A DNA stretch of 64,000 bases. It comes from Pseudoips prasinana. Taxonomy: Eukaryota; Arthropoda; Insecta; Lepidoptera; Nolidae. The stretch covers positions 11,227,001 to 11,291,000 of the forward strand of contig OX621241.1 of assembly GCA_951640165.1 (NCBI GenBank), written 5' to 3'. Shown here in pieces: positions 54,116-64,000 of the stretch. The number at the start of each line of letters is the position of its first letter. Position 1 is the stretch's first letter. Under the pieces are notes generated by a model. It worked only from the letters and a program-made list of their open reading frames with translations, had not been told where the DNA came from and ran no database searches. The position numbers and the translations under genes were made by a program.

Positions 54116-54518
54116 TTTATAGATTTGCAGTTTTTGTAAGTACGTACCAATTAATTCTTAGGATTCATTAATATTTATCTGAACCAGTTTTGGCACGCTT
54201 CTATCGGCAAGATGTGTGATTCTTTTAGATCATTGTATGAACTTTTTCAATAATATCTGGTGAATTCAGTTTGATTATGAAAGTTTTCAGCTGCAATATT
54301 ATATTAAACATATAACCAAAACTTACATACTATTCAATGGGATAATGTTAGCAGCTTTCAGGGCACCTTGCCCGCAGACGACGATTTAGATTCAGTTTTC
54401 TTATTTATATATATTATATCATATATACATTCTAATTCTTCTGTATATCATTATGTACATAAATTAGGTATTAGTACATTATTTATAAGTATTATTAAAA
54501 TATATCAATACTGTCAAT
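54116..54518. other. No recognisable feature
   Basis: AT-rich spacer. Confidence 0.45.
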
Positions 54519-54775
54519 GGACTGGCCTAGGTTGTTGGTGGTTAGTGGCCCTGCCTGCTAAGCCAAAGGTTAGGGGTTCGATCCACACCCAGGCTAAATC
54601 TTTGTGTGATGAGCATTCGGGCTCTTGTTCTGTATTTGAGTGTAATTTATATATAATATTTATGTATTTAGAAATATATAAGTATGTTAATTATTTGTCT
54701 GGTTGCTACAGTTCAGGCTCTGCCTAGTTTAGGATCAGATGGCAGTATGTTGTTTGTCGCAAGATATTTATATAA
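54519..54775 (+). mobile_element. SINE-B variant
   Basis: Head GGCCTAGGTTGTTGGTGG, 'tgctaagccaaaggttagg', B box GGGTTCGATCCAC. The body ends 'taggatcagatggcagtatg'. Same variant as 39700-40303 and 44503. Confidence 0.7.
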
Positions 54776-54842
54776 TGTTCTTTATTCTTCTATCATCAGT
54801 AAGTAAACTTTCTGCTACCATTATCCATTTCTAATAAAAGCT

Positions 54843-54965
54843 GGTCCCTCCCACACGAATCGGCTACCTAGAAGAGCTCGCGGTTTGCGATAAAGCCGCC
54901 AGTTGCAACATATTTTTCGAAGCGTTTTGTACCGTTTATATACCTTACGCAATAAACTGTACATC
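54843..54965 (+). mobile_element. LINE 3' UTR tail, worn
   Basis: 'acctagaagagctcgcggtt', 'gataaagccgccagttgc' and GCAATAAACTG. Related to 15216-15330. Confidence 0.5.
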
Positions 54966-55527
54966 TCATCATCCTCTAGGAAAGCTAGCCGCAAGTCAAC
55001 GTCCTCTATTATTATTTATAAATTCTTGTTTATATCGTTTAACTATGCATCACAAGATGCCTAATTTATGGTATTGCCATTAGTATGTAAATATATCTTC
55101 CTAAACCATTGTGAGAGTGATCTCACACTCAACAATACACGTTTGTGAAATAAAAAGTTCACAATGATTAGCTCATTATTTAAACATGAAGATTACAAGA
55201 TAAGTTCTAAATGAAACTTATTAGTGCAATGTATTAAGGCATCGGGTGAAAACATTTGTTATCTTTTTAATGTGAGATCTTTTTCCAAAGAAAGAATGCT
55301 TGTAATCCGAGAAATTCTTTGGTAATAGACAAAAGTACCTACCGACTGAATAAAAGTTGTTGTAGTTTGTGGGTATTTCAAAGACATTTACATTATTCTA
55401 AGCGTCTCCGTGCTTCGCAGGACGCGTTAAAGTAAGGGTCCCGGGTAATCCAGTACAATAGTCATTATATAATATTGAGTTGTTTTAAGGCCTACTTAAA
55501 CCTTCACCATTAAATTACTTTAAAAAA
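54966..55527. other. No recognisable gene
   Basis: 55400-55455 ('gtctccgtgcttcgcaggac', 'agggtcccgggtaat') looks like a worn retroelement end. The rest is AT-rich. Confidence 0.4.
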
Positions 55528-56074
55528 CCGGCCAAGTGCGAGTCGGACTCGCCCATGAAGGGTTCCGTAGCAGCAAGTATTTCAGTTAATTAAATCAAAG
55601 CAAATTGCAGTTTACGATTTATGACGTATAAAAAAAAACTATTGTTAGTTTGCATGGTAATGTACATCATATATTTTTTTAGTTTTATCATTCTCTTATT
55701 TTAGAAGTTACAGGGGGGGGGGGACACTCATTTTACCACTTTGGGAGTGTCACTCGCGCAAACTATTCAGTTTAGAAAAAAATGATATTAGAAACCTCAA
55801 TATCATTTTTGAAGACCTATCCATAGACATGTATGGATACGATGAAAAAAATATTTTATGAGTTTCAGTTCTATGTATTGGGACAACCCAAAATTATTGA
55901 TCTTTTTCTATTTTTGTTTAAAAATCTTAATGCTGTTACATCTACTTTACAAGCTTCAACAGTATACAACTCTTATACTTTCGGAAAAAAGTGGCTGTGA
56001 CATACGGACGGACAGACAGACAGACATGACGAATCTATAAGGGTTCCGTTTTTTGCCATTTGGCTACGGAACCG
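55528..56074 (+). mobile_element. CCGGCC-type repeat
   Basis: Start CCGGCCAAGTGCGAGTCGG, 'gggttccgtagcagcaag', a run of ten G near 55715, 'gacagacagacagacatgacg', end 'tttggctacggaacc'. It lacks some internal bases compared with 48078-48660. Confidence 0.8.
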
Positions 56075-56214
56075 TAAAAAGGAGGTTATCATATCAACTT
56101 AGGTTTTAGTTTTAGTTTAGTATCAGTGTTATGCGATTTTCCGTCATTTGTGAAACATTTTTAATAATTCTCTTCTCATTCAAGGGGTATTACTGCATGC
56201 TCCCATATAAGTAA

Positions 56215-56357
56215 TGTACAGACGCCAGCACATCCAGCTACGCCAATCTGTCAAATTTCTTTTATAGATTTTAAACTTTATCACATAGGCATAAGGTTCA
56301 CTTTCAATTGGGGAAATTTGGCAGATTGGGGGAACTTGATGTGCTGGCGTCTGTACA
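56215..56357. mobile_element. MITE, best copy of the TGTACAGACGCC family
   Basis: 143 bp. Both ends are intact: TGTACAGACGCCAGCACATC and the complement. Inner arms CCAATCTGTCAAATTT / AAATTTGGCAGATTGG. The middle is 'ataggcataaggttcactttc'. Confidence 0.9.
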
Positions 56358-56480
56358 AGTCGATGGTTCTAAAGAAAAATTGTATGGATTCTAAAACAGT
56401 TAGATGTTTGGTTTACAATTCATGTGGGGCCTATCCATTCTCTTTATTTCTGCTATTAATGTCGGAATATCTATTTTCCC

Positions 56481-56828
56481 CTATAATCTATTGAACATAA
56501 TAAGATTCGTTCAGAAACATAATATATTAATTCTCATAATTTAATTCAATGGCGTGAAACTTGATATTTGAGCATTGCGTGAAGTTTGTTGTGGATCAAA
56601 ACGGATGTTGCACAAAATAGCCGCCGTGAGAAACTATGGTGGTATATATATGTTTCTGTAGTAATTATTGACTGTGCTTTACTGTTCATCACCTATTTTG
56701 ACAATAACAAATAAAGTATTCTAATAAATATGATAGCAAAAGTGATTTTAGTGGAGTTGCTTTGCTTTACAGTCATTTACTTAACAAGCTTTTAGAAATA
56801 ATAAAATGAAATATAAAAGGTTTTTCTA
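56481..56828. other. No recognisable feature
   Basis: AT-rich spacer; a partial repeat L start (AAAAGGTTTTTCTAA) lies at its right end. Confidence 0.4.
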
Positions 56829-57083
56829 ATGGTATGTGATCACCGCCGTCCATGGACACTCGCAACACCGGAGGAGTCGCGGGTGCGTTGTCGGCCTTTA
56901 AGAGTCAGCAAACAAGTGTTGCTGACCCTTCCCCCACCCCGATGAGCTCTGGCGACCTTACTCACACTCAGAAACATAACGTTAAATTATTAATGTTATT
57001 ATTAAGGAATGTCTTCTGTAAGGTGGAGGTACTTCCCCAGTCAGGCTGCTCTTCGAGCGAATGAACGCTGTCCCCTACCAATC
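56829..57083 (+). repeat. Interspersed repeat P, near complete, in repeat L
   Basis: 'tggtatgtgatcaccgccgtc', 'cactcgcaacaccggagg', 'gagtcagcaaacaagtgttg', 'cagtcaggctgctcttcg'. On both sides is repeat L (56815-56828; then 'tagtaacatagttaac' and 'gtacatatagatatttagg' to about 57240). Confidence 0.7.
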
Positions 57084-57509
57084 TTAAAGGTTTTCTTATC
57101 TTATTTGTTGTAGTAACATAGTTAACTATAAATAATTATTTCCAGGTACATATAGATATTTAGGTATGCGGGTTGTATGAAAACATGTGGAAATAACATT
57201 TAATTTATAATACTAATGATTTAGTTACTTACCTAGCTAGAAAACATTTTTGACGATTACCCGTCTTTAGTAGTTAGAAGGTAGGTAAAGGTCTCAGGCA
57301 TCGTGAATAAATCCATATCGTCTTCCTTTCCTCTAACAAAGAAAGATTAGTCTATTAAAATTTACTTCCAGAGATTAGAAATCTATTCTGCTCTATTCAA
57401 ATGAAATTGCAAAGTAATTTTAACGCTTTCGTTTTACTGACAGCATAAACCATGTAGTAGCCGTAGTAAATTAACGGCCTTCTTACATGAGAGCCCTCTA
57501 TATATAAAA

Positions 57510-57650
57510 ATAATATACATACATACATAGACTCACGCCTGTTTCCCAGAGGGGTAGGCAGAGACAACGGATTTCCATTTGTCACGATCTTTGCACACGT
57601 CTTTTGCCTCGATTACTGTCATTATATTCTTCATACATGCTCGCCGTTTT
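57510..57650 (-). mobile_element. LINE 3' tail, CATACATA type
   Basis: 'tacatacatacatagactcacg', 'cctgtttcccagaggggtagg', 'gagacaacggatttccattt'. I recognise this as a common lepidopteran retroelement end read on the minus strand. No ORF is attached. Confidence 0.5.
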
Positions 57651-58326
57651 AGTAAAAATAATATAAGTAATTATAATTAATCCAAATTAAGTTAATTAGT
57701 ACATATTAATATATTTTTATTCATAATTAGTTTATTTTAGGACAGGGATTATGAATTAAAATGGTGTTTCTATTTATAAATTAATTAGTGTTAAATTATA
57801 TGCACAGTTCGCAATAAAATTACTATAAAAATAATTCGTATGCGTACGTGCGGCATTTCTCTTCAGAGTTATGATAAGGGAAAATATTTCTTCCATGGTT
57901 AGTAGAAAATAAGAAATTTAAAGTGAGTCTTGTAATAAATATACTTTGTAATTAATTTCATGACTGAGTTTCATTTGTGTAAGTAAAGAATTTTTTAGTA
58001 CGAACTTTGTTTTGTAAATAAGAATAAACATTAAATTAAGACGACTTCCCATTTTGTTTACGACAAGTCTAAGAAATCTAAATCAAGCAATATGAATTCC
58101 CACCACAACATTTTGAAGTTTATTTATAATTCTTTAAATAATGCATCTAAATCTGCAAATATTAAAAATAAGCGTAAACACTCAAAACAAGACAAGCAAG
58201 CACTCGAAACAGTTCAAATTTACTTGGATCGATCTCAATGTTCTCAGACTATGTGGTAAAAGAGGTAGAATATTTTATGATGATAAAAACAATTGAAATG
58301 ATAAAAAAATAGTTATATAATCCTAA
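57651..58326. other. No recognisable feature
   Basis: AT-rich, non-coding. Confidence 0.45.
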
Positions 58327-58530
58327 TCCTAACTAATATTATAAATGCGAAAGTAACTCTGTCTGTCTGTTACTCTTTCACGCCAAAACTACTGAACGGA
58401 TTTGAATGAAATTTGGTATACAGATGGTCTAGACCCTGAGAAAGAACATAGGCTAATTTTTATAGTTAGGATAACACATAGGCCATATTTTATAAAGATT
58501 AACGCGGGTAAAACCGCGGGGCACAGCTAG
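58327..58530 (+). mobile_element. Short non-autonomous Helitron, complete
   Basis: Starts TCCTAACTAATATTATAAAT and ends GCGGGTAAAACCGCGGGG then CACAGCTAG before T. 204 bp. Reference copy for the family at 908, 31443, 35748, 37535 and 60505. Confidence 0.85.
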
Positions 58531-58759
58531 TAAGAAATATAATTAATAAAAAGTTCAAACTCAAAAAAAATATGTACAACAAATCAATGATAATTTAAGA
58601 AGCGTAAAAACGTACATGAGATTATAAATCAAATGCTAGGAATAATGTCATTGTAGATTGATGCGACTACTAGTACTAAGGGCTTTTATTGCGCACTTTC
58701 AACTAAAAACAAAGGCGACAACTAAGCACATAGTTTTATTGAAGCATTCTTCAAAAACT

Positions 58760-59015
58760 TTATCATCATATCAGCCTAAAGACGTACACTGCTGGACAAA
58801 TCCTCCCAGAATGATCCCCACAATGGCCGGTCTTGTGCTACCTGAATCCAGTGGCTTCCCGCCACCCTTGCAATATCATCGGTCCATCTTGTCCATGGAA
58901 CACGCAGCGTGAGCAGGCCCCTCACGCTACGTCTTCCGGTTGGTGGTCGCTATTTGAGAACCTTCATGCCCCGGCGGCTGTCGGTTCTAAGAGCTATGTG
59001 CCCCCGCCGCTGCCA
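58760..59015 (-). pseudogene. RTE ORF C-terminal fragment with tail
   Basis: Tail at 58764-58800 ('catatcagcctaaagacgtac', 'actgctggac'), then complement of the QW..., DR and DDL coding segments ('aatatcatcggtccatcttg', 'cacgctacgtcttccgg', 'gttctaagagctatgtgcc'). Frame is broken. Confidence 0.75.
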
Positions 59016-59080
59016 CTTAAAGAAATAAGTAAAAGAAATAATTCAGAACTGAAATATTAAATTAATGTACTCCATTACAT

Positions 59081-59232
59081 CCGAATATTTGTTTCTGACT
59101 CATGGATGTTTTCTATGTATTTAAGTATTTATCTATCTATATAAGTATGTATATCGCCTGGTACCCATAATACAAGCTTTGCTTAGTTTGGGGCTAGGAT
59201 GATCTGTGTGACATTGTCCCTATATATTATTA
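59081..59232 (+). mobile_element. SINE-A, 3' two-thirds
   Basis: Begins CCGAATATTTGTTTCTGAC. The tRNA-like head is missing. The end is 'cattgtccctatatattatt'. Confidence 0.8.
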
Positions 59233-59277
59233 ACTATTAACTCCATCGCTACAAGTAAACGTCAAGATTATAGTATC

Positions 59278-59481
59278 TTGATTAAAAAAGCCTTAGCTAA
59301 CAGTTTACACAAAATAATTAAACTACTCAATTCAAGGAAGGCTGCTGGTTTAGATAATGTCAGGGTTTCCGATATTAAAATTATAAGTGACAGTTTATCC
59401 AATCCTATTGCGGACTTCATTAATTTATCTGTTGAAACAGGTCTATACCCGGATGATTTAAACGCTATGGAGAAATGTTAA
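59278..59481 (+). pseudogene. LINE reverse transcriptase, N-terminal RT fragment
   Basis: 67 codons. IIKLLNSRKAAGLDNVRVSD, then IKIISDSLSNPIADFINLSV and ETGLYPDDLN, match the first RT block (the L...K..G.DG/N motif, followed by LA..FN.S...G..P). The next expected residues would lead to the fingers (K...V.P..K); instead the frame stops. No catalytic YADD is present. An isolated internal fragment, so both ends are lost. Confidence 0.7.
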
Positions 59482-59820
59482 CAACTCAATTTTGCAAATG
59501 AATCTAAATGTGCAAATGATTATAGCTGCGCACTGAATTATGGGTCTTATGTCATGATATGCACCAATATTATTATTTATAACTGGGTTATTCTGTTCAA
59601 TTCAATCAGTTCAATATAAAAAAATATTTCTTATTTAATAACCGAGTCCATTTTTGTGATGACTAGATAGAATTCGGTTCTTAAACGATGACGCCCGCTG
59701 TAAACGGTTACTATTTTTTAATGTTTCGTAGTCTTTAGTAATATTTAGGGCAATGAAAAGGTCCTCAGTCAAATCATTATTTTTCATCGCACGTGAATAT
59801 AGATTATATTTTATTTTTTA

Positions 59821-59957
59821 CAACGGCCGCACTAGCATCCCTGGGTCGCGGGGTACCAGGCTCAGAACAACTATTCATGGGTCACACAAATAATTCTCCA
59901 GCGCAGGACTCGAACCCGCAACACGAAGCGGTGAGGCGACTGTCTTAGCCGCTGCGT
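59821..59957 (-). mobile_element. SINE-C with internal deletion, in the MITE
   Basis: 'aacggccgcactagcatccc', 'gggtcgcggggtaccagg', 'gcgcaggactcgaaccc', 'actgtcttagccgctgcg'. It lacks the body segment before 'ctcagaacaac'. Confidence 0.8.
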
Positions 59958-60005
59958 ATTTATTTAGACATCGTGTCAGCTGAATGACGTGTACTTCCAG
60001 ACTAA

Positions 60006-60075
60006 GGCCTGCCCAAAATATTTCTACAATAGAGTTATGGAGACAACTCCATTGTAGAAATATTTTGGGCAGGCC
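60006..60075. repeat. Hairpin made from an RTE tail
   Basis: 25-bp exact arms GGCCTGCCCAAAATATTTC... (60006-60030 and 60051-60075). The left arm continues from an RTE-tail-like 'gtgtacttccagactaagg'. The loop is 20 nt and itself partly palindromic (GAGTT / AACTC). Confidence 0.85.
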
Positions 60076-60409
60076 GTGCTGCCGTTGTAAAAGAATACAA
60101 TCTATAATGTTTTCACTAAATAAATATGGAAGAGTGATTTACTTGCAATGAAAAATAATGATTTGGCTGAGGACCACTTCATTGCCCTAAACGTTACTAA
60201 AGTTTCCAAGAACAAAAAAACTGTAAAAACTTATAGCGGGCGTCGTCGTTAAGAACCGAATTCTGTCTAGTCATTACAAAAATGGACTCGGTTATTAATT
60301 AAGATTTGGACTCCATTTTCGATATTACGAGAATGAACTCAGTAGGAAAACGAGCTCAGCGAACTCATTAGGGAAATAAAACACTAACCAGTAAAGATGT
60401 GTAGCCGTG

Positions 60410-60485
60410 TGTACATATTCCCTTTTACAACCCCCACGGGATGAAATAGGGTCGTGATATTCTTTGCCGTCAGCCACACAACGTT
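60410..60485 (-). mobile_element. RTE-tailed repeat T, fragment
   Basis: 'ttttacaacccccacgggatg', 'atagggtcgtgatattctttg' and 'ccgtcagccacacaac' match the far part of repeat T. Confidence 0.6.
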
Positions 60486-60504
60486 TATTTGTTTATTATC
60501 ATCC

Positions 60505-60680
60505 TACTTATATTATAAATGCGTAAGTTTATGAGTATTAATATATGCATGAATTAATCTTTCAGGCAATACTACGGAACAGATGTTGATGAAGCTTTGT
60601 ATATATGGTAGCGTATATATCCGAATAACTCATGAGTATTTATACAGATTAACGCGGATGAAACCACGGGGCACAACTAC
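60505..60680 (+). mobile_element. Short non-autonomous Helitron, worn
   Basis: 'atcctacttatattataaatg' at the start and 'ttaacgcggatgaaaccacgg' then GGCACAACTACT at the end (CTAG mutated). Same family as 58327. Confidence 0.7.
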
Positions 60681-60685
60681 TATAT

Positions 60686-61202
60686 ATTTTTTTTTCTGAT
60701 TTTAAAATTGACATTTACCGGAACTGTCCTTGTACAAATATGACTTACACGTGGTAGATTTATGTAGGTTTATGTTTATCTGTGAATGGTGTATTTGTAA
60801 TTATTATTACAACATTGAACATATCGGTAACTGTCACACAACATAAAGGCGTTTCAGATCACGAATTCGGATTAAGGAAGTTACCCATGGCTACACAAAA
60901 TGTGCTCAGCGGCTAACATACAATTAATATCGATAATTTTCTCGATTCTACACAGTAAACCTCTAAAGTAATAATTCTATGGCTGGCGGACGTTGCATTA
61001 AGTGCTGTGGTCACGCGAGCGATTTGTTAAAAGGTTATTTGTTTAATGTTTGATATTTTAATAACTGTCTGTAGGTAATTTTTCACATGGTTCTTGCATA
61101 ACCGAGAAGAAATTCCTGTGTAATCATTTCATCATTTAATGTATATTTTGTATTTTATATACCCGTTCACACAATTCCTATTGTTAAAATGTTTCCACAT
61201 AT
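60686..61202. other. No recognisable feature
   Basis: AT-rich, non-coding. Confidence 0.45.
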
Positions 61203-61293
61203 TGTACAGACGCCAGCACATCAAACCTCATGCTGAACCTCATGCTTTTGTGAAGAAGGTGAAAATCTATAAAAGAAATTTGGTACATACATA
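61203..61293. mobile_element. MITE of the TGTACAGACGCC family, truncated
   Basis: Left end TGTACAGACGCCAGCACATC is intact. It continues 'ctcatgcttttgtgaagaagg' to 'aaagaaatttggtac'. The right terminus is lost. Confidence 0.75.
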
Positions 61294-62662
61294 AACTTTT
61301 CTGTAAGCAATAATCTTAGTAAGTATCTGGCTATGATGAAATAAATAAATGTCAAAATTCTTTATTCTATTTCGCCTTATAGATTTTGTAGTTTCTACCG
61401 AATTCTACAACACATTTAATCGTTGATTCTTTAAAATGATCATGGGAGTAGACGAGTATAATAGCTTATTCTATACACACGCGCAGATTAAATGCTAATA
61501 CTTTGGATTATTTTCATCGGGTTTGTTTCTAGAAACATGGCTAACTACATGGTCGCAGTTGCATGTGATCAAATTTTAGTTTTTATATGCAATCTGTATT
61601 TTCCTATTTTTGAGTTTAGGTTACGTTATGCATTGCGAGTTATTCGCTATAAAATAAAATTTACGATAAACTAATACAATAGGTTAAAATAAATAAGTTT
61701 TTATTTGAAATTATGCAAAATCCTTAATTTCGAATAAATAGCTTTTGAAAAAATCGTACATACAATATACGAATACGGATTTTTTTGCCGTCGGTTCTAA
61801 AGAGATTTTCAACTTACATTTAAGTTATTGACAGTCTAAATCCGGAATGAGGAAATCAATCAAAGTTGCCGACACCACTTCTCAAATTAGGAAGTTGAAG
61901 TATGGTAATGAGTTACTGTCACGATATTCATGGTTATTAGTTAAAATAAGCCTATTTCTTTCTGTAGTAGGTAGTATCCGCGTTAGCTTTTCTTGGTTTG
62001 CATTCGTATTGATATATGGCCTTTCGGACCTAAGCGAACGAGTGGCCTGCGTTTTCCTTTTTAACCTAGAGCGCTAGTGACTCAAAACGTTTCTAAAAGC
62101 CGCCCAACTCTCACCCGCCTATCCAGCCTTTTCAAAATGAGTCATTAAACTTTGCTAGCGTAAGTCGGGGTATTACTGTACTTATTACTACAAACAAGTT
62201 CCGACCATTTACAAACGCTTTTGTGTGAAATGTGAATAAAATTTTATTCATTTTTAGTAGGTATTATGACTTGAAGTTTTTACATGGCTATTAAAATATC
62301 CTGTATTTAAAGGCTGTCATAAACGTCTAGAACAGAAAATATTTTTTTCGTAAATATAGAATAGAACAGTGAGCTGATACCATGCTGTATGACGACCCAA
62401 AAGCTAAAGATACTGAGGTATCAAGTGAGCTATATACTTCTTGGCGACTCGGCATTATATAAAAAGAAGTCACCAATTTATAGATCGAACAAAGGGTACC
62501 ACTGAACTGACTGTAGGGGACCATTGTAGCGTATAATTTCGCTGATAGTGTTCTCGTCCATACTATGGAAATAAATCTCTGTATCGCAGGGGACTTATCA
62601 AACATGTAATTCACGAATACAAAGATTATAGCATATCCTCCCAAATTAATTAATAATTTTTG
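61294..62662. other. No confirmed gene
   Basis: Two frames, 61492-61674 (60 codons) and 61847-62077 (76 codons), contain hydrophobic segments but match no family I know. 62195-62255 resembles part of repeat L in inverse ('attactacaaacaagttcc', 'catttacaaacgctttt'). I see no splice or promoter support. Confidence 0.4.
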
Positions 62663-62706
62663 GTAGAGGCCTTTGTCCAGCAATGGGCATCTTTCGGCTG
62701 ACATCG
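62663..62706 (+). mobile_element. RTE 3' tail fragment
   Basis: 'ggtagaggcctttgtccagc' and 'atctttcggctgacatc' without a TGA run. Confidence 0.65.
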
Positions 62707-63464
62707 TGTGTGCGGTGAAGTGATCGAGTCTGGAGGTGTGCCGCTTGTCGTAATATGATATGTAAGTACACCATAAAATTAGGTCACGTCAGTTTCAAAG
62801 GCACTTATACCATTTAATATAGTCCTAAACCATTCTTTAACAATAGTCAAGCTAGGTACAACACGATATTTACAAATGTCAAAGCTTGACCCTAGTTTTG
62901 ACCCCAGATAATAATAGAGAAACGCTGTGGGCTGGATATGTTAATGTGTTTCTAATTCACATACCCTTACTAATTTTATTTGGACCAATTTCATTAGTTA
63001 CGGAACAATTTCTGTGTTCGGTAATACTTGTCTCAGTTGTCTTGCAGTAAGGTGATCTATATATTATTATAATGTATATAAAAATGAATCTTTGTCTATA
63101 TGTCCTTTATAGAATCGTAAACTATGCATTTGATCATGTGATGATCTTCAGCAAAATGTGGTGCATAAGCTCATTAAGGTTTCTGAGTTGGTACGACCAA
63201 TCTTCGATAGATGGCGCAACTGCCATCGTAGTGACAACGCGCGCAGGGAACAGCTTTTTAACTATAAATAATTAACTACACCTCATTATTTCCAATAGCA
63301 TACACCCTTAGTAGGTAATGCAGTAACACTTAAACAATCCAAAGTGGTTCTTTGCCGTTATTTTATTCACTACGCTCCGAAAGTTTTGAATTCTCATCCT
63401 TCTAGATTTTGAAAGAGAATAGAGAGAATGCATATATGACTGTTGTACTCTTTAGTGTATAATC
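62707..63464. other. No recognisable gene
   Basis: 63060-63270 contains 'atgtatataaaaatgaatc' and 'cgatagatggcgcaactgcc', which may be a worn Helitron-like repeat. Confidence 0.4.
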
Positions 63465-63690
63465 ATTATCATCATCATATCAGCCGAAAGATGTCCATTG
63501 CTGGACAACGGCCTCCCCCCAAGGATCTCCACAAAAGCCGGTCTTGCGCTGCACGCATCCAACGCTTCCCGGCCACGCTGCGTCTTCCGGTTCGTGGTCG
63601 CCACTCGGGAACCTTTCTGCCCATCGGCCGTCGGTTCTACGAGCTATGTGCCCTGCCCACTACTACTTCAGTTTGGCAATTTTTTGGACT
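63465..63690 (-). pseudogene. RTE ORF C-terminal fragment with tail
   Basis: Tail 'catcatcatatcagccgaaag' at 63471, then complement of QQW, the LW..L segment ('ggatctccacaaaagccgg') and upstream 'ctgcgtcttccggttcgtgg' and 'ttctacgagctatgtgccc'. A deletion removes the DDL segment. The best preserved of the minus-strand RTE ends by base identity. Confidence 0.8.
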
Positions 63691-63786
63691 TTAGTGTATG
63701 CTGCGTATAAAATTTAGATTTTAAAATGTTGTACAAAATCTAAACCGGGATTCCATAAATTTTATGGAACTAGTGTCCTCTACCAA

Positions 63787-63900
63787 TCCAGTGTAGGTGA
63801 GCTTAGAAAATAACAGATCAAATTGATGATTTTCCAGGTTTTATCCAGTGTAGGTGAGCTTAGAAAATAACAGATCAAATTGATGATTTTCCAGGTTTTA
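63787..63900 (+). repeat. Perfect 57-bp tandem duplication
   Basis: 63787-63843 and 63844-63900 are identical (TCCAGTGTAGGTGAGCTTAG...). No mobile element is recognised nearby. Confidence 0.95.
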
Positions 63901-64000
63901 GTAGATATTCTGCGTTGTTGCAACAGATTTGTACTACGAATGATTTTAATTGTATTAAAATAAAGATGTAGGATAGAATTTGCTATTTGTATGCAAATTT

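Larger units (their letters stand above)
59635..60298. mobile_element. TTAA-flanked foldback MITE with insertions
   Basis: TTAA at 59635-59638 and 60295-60298. Termini TAACCGAGTCCATTTTTGT and its complement. The inverted arms are about 155 bp (59639-59794 and about 60137-60294) at roughly 85% identity by eye. Between them are a SINE-C and an RTE-tail hairpin. Confidence 0.8.

Noticed and set aside
61847..62077. 76-codon frame with a membrane-like segment
   Set aside because: No family resemblance, no splice or promoter evidence; kept only as a note in the spacer entry.

Overview
The window looks like AT-rich intergenic or intronic DNA from a moth or butterfly (Lepidoptera). That is an inference from the repeats: 5'-truncated RTE-clade LINE ends finishing in (TGA)n, several tRNA-derived SINE families, short Helitrons ending in CTAG and inserted between A and T, a cecropia-type mariner, and the short CCGGCCAAGTGCGAGTCGG repeat, a combination I associate with lepidopteran genomes. 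I found no convincing host gene, tRNA gene, rRNA gene or CRISPR array. Nearly every longer open reading frame is a transposable-element gene or its remnant.

Layout. 0-4 kb: SINE, RTE and Helitron fragments, then a compact LTR-type element (2383-3983) with a Gag frame and a retropepsin frame but no reverse transcriptase or integrase. 4-16 kb: SINEs, RTE-tailed repeats, a LINE 3' end with coding remnant (11571-12203) and several foldback repeats. 16-25 kb: a complete short Helitron, a palindromic TTAA-flanked MITE (17687-18058), a GC-rich LINE 3' region (19196-19690) and opposed SINEs. 25-27 kb: a stack of insertions (repeat L holding a CCGGCC element holding a SINE, plus an RTE tail with a clear 10-bp target duplication). 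28-32 kb: a LINE 3' end, a structurally complete mariner with intact transposase (29335-30616), and two neighbouring tandem arrays (about 80-bp and about 190-bp units). 32-41 kb: SINEs, an RTE coding fragment, an (AT)n run and a LINE inserted in a SINE. 41-45 kb: a 3.05-kb Helitron (41348-44395) inserted in a SINE, with rearranged and broken PIF1-type helicase pieces. 45-51 kb: Helitron, SINEs, a dead mariner with a duplicated 5' end (48061-50065). 51-64 kb: nested MITEs including two more TTAA-flanked ones, RTE fragments, a LINE reverse-transcriptase fragment (59278-59481) and a perfect 57-bp tandem duplication near the end.

Of the elements here, only the mariner appears able to encode an intact mobilising protein. 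The Gag-protease element, the short Helitrons, MITEs and SINEs would need proteins made elsewhere. Family names SINE-A to SINE-E and repeats L, P, R and T are labels made for this window. Copies were matched by eye, so element boundaries are approximate unless a target duplication is stated.
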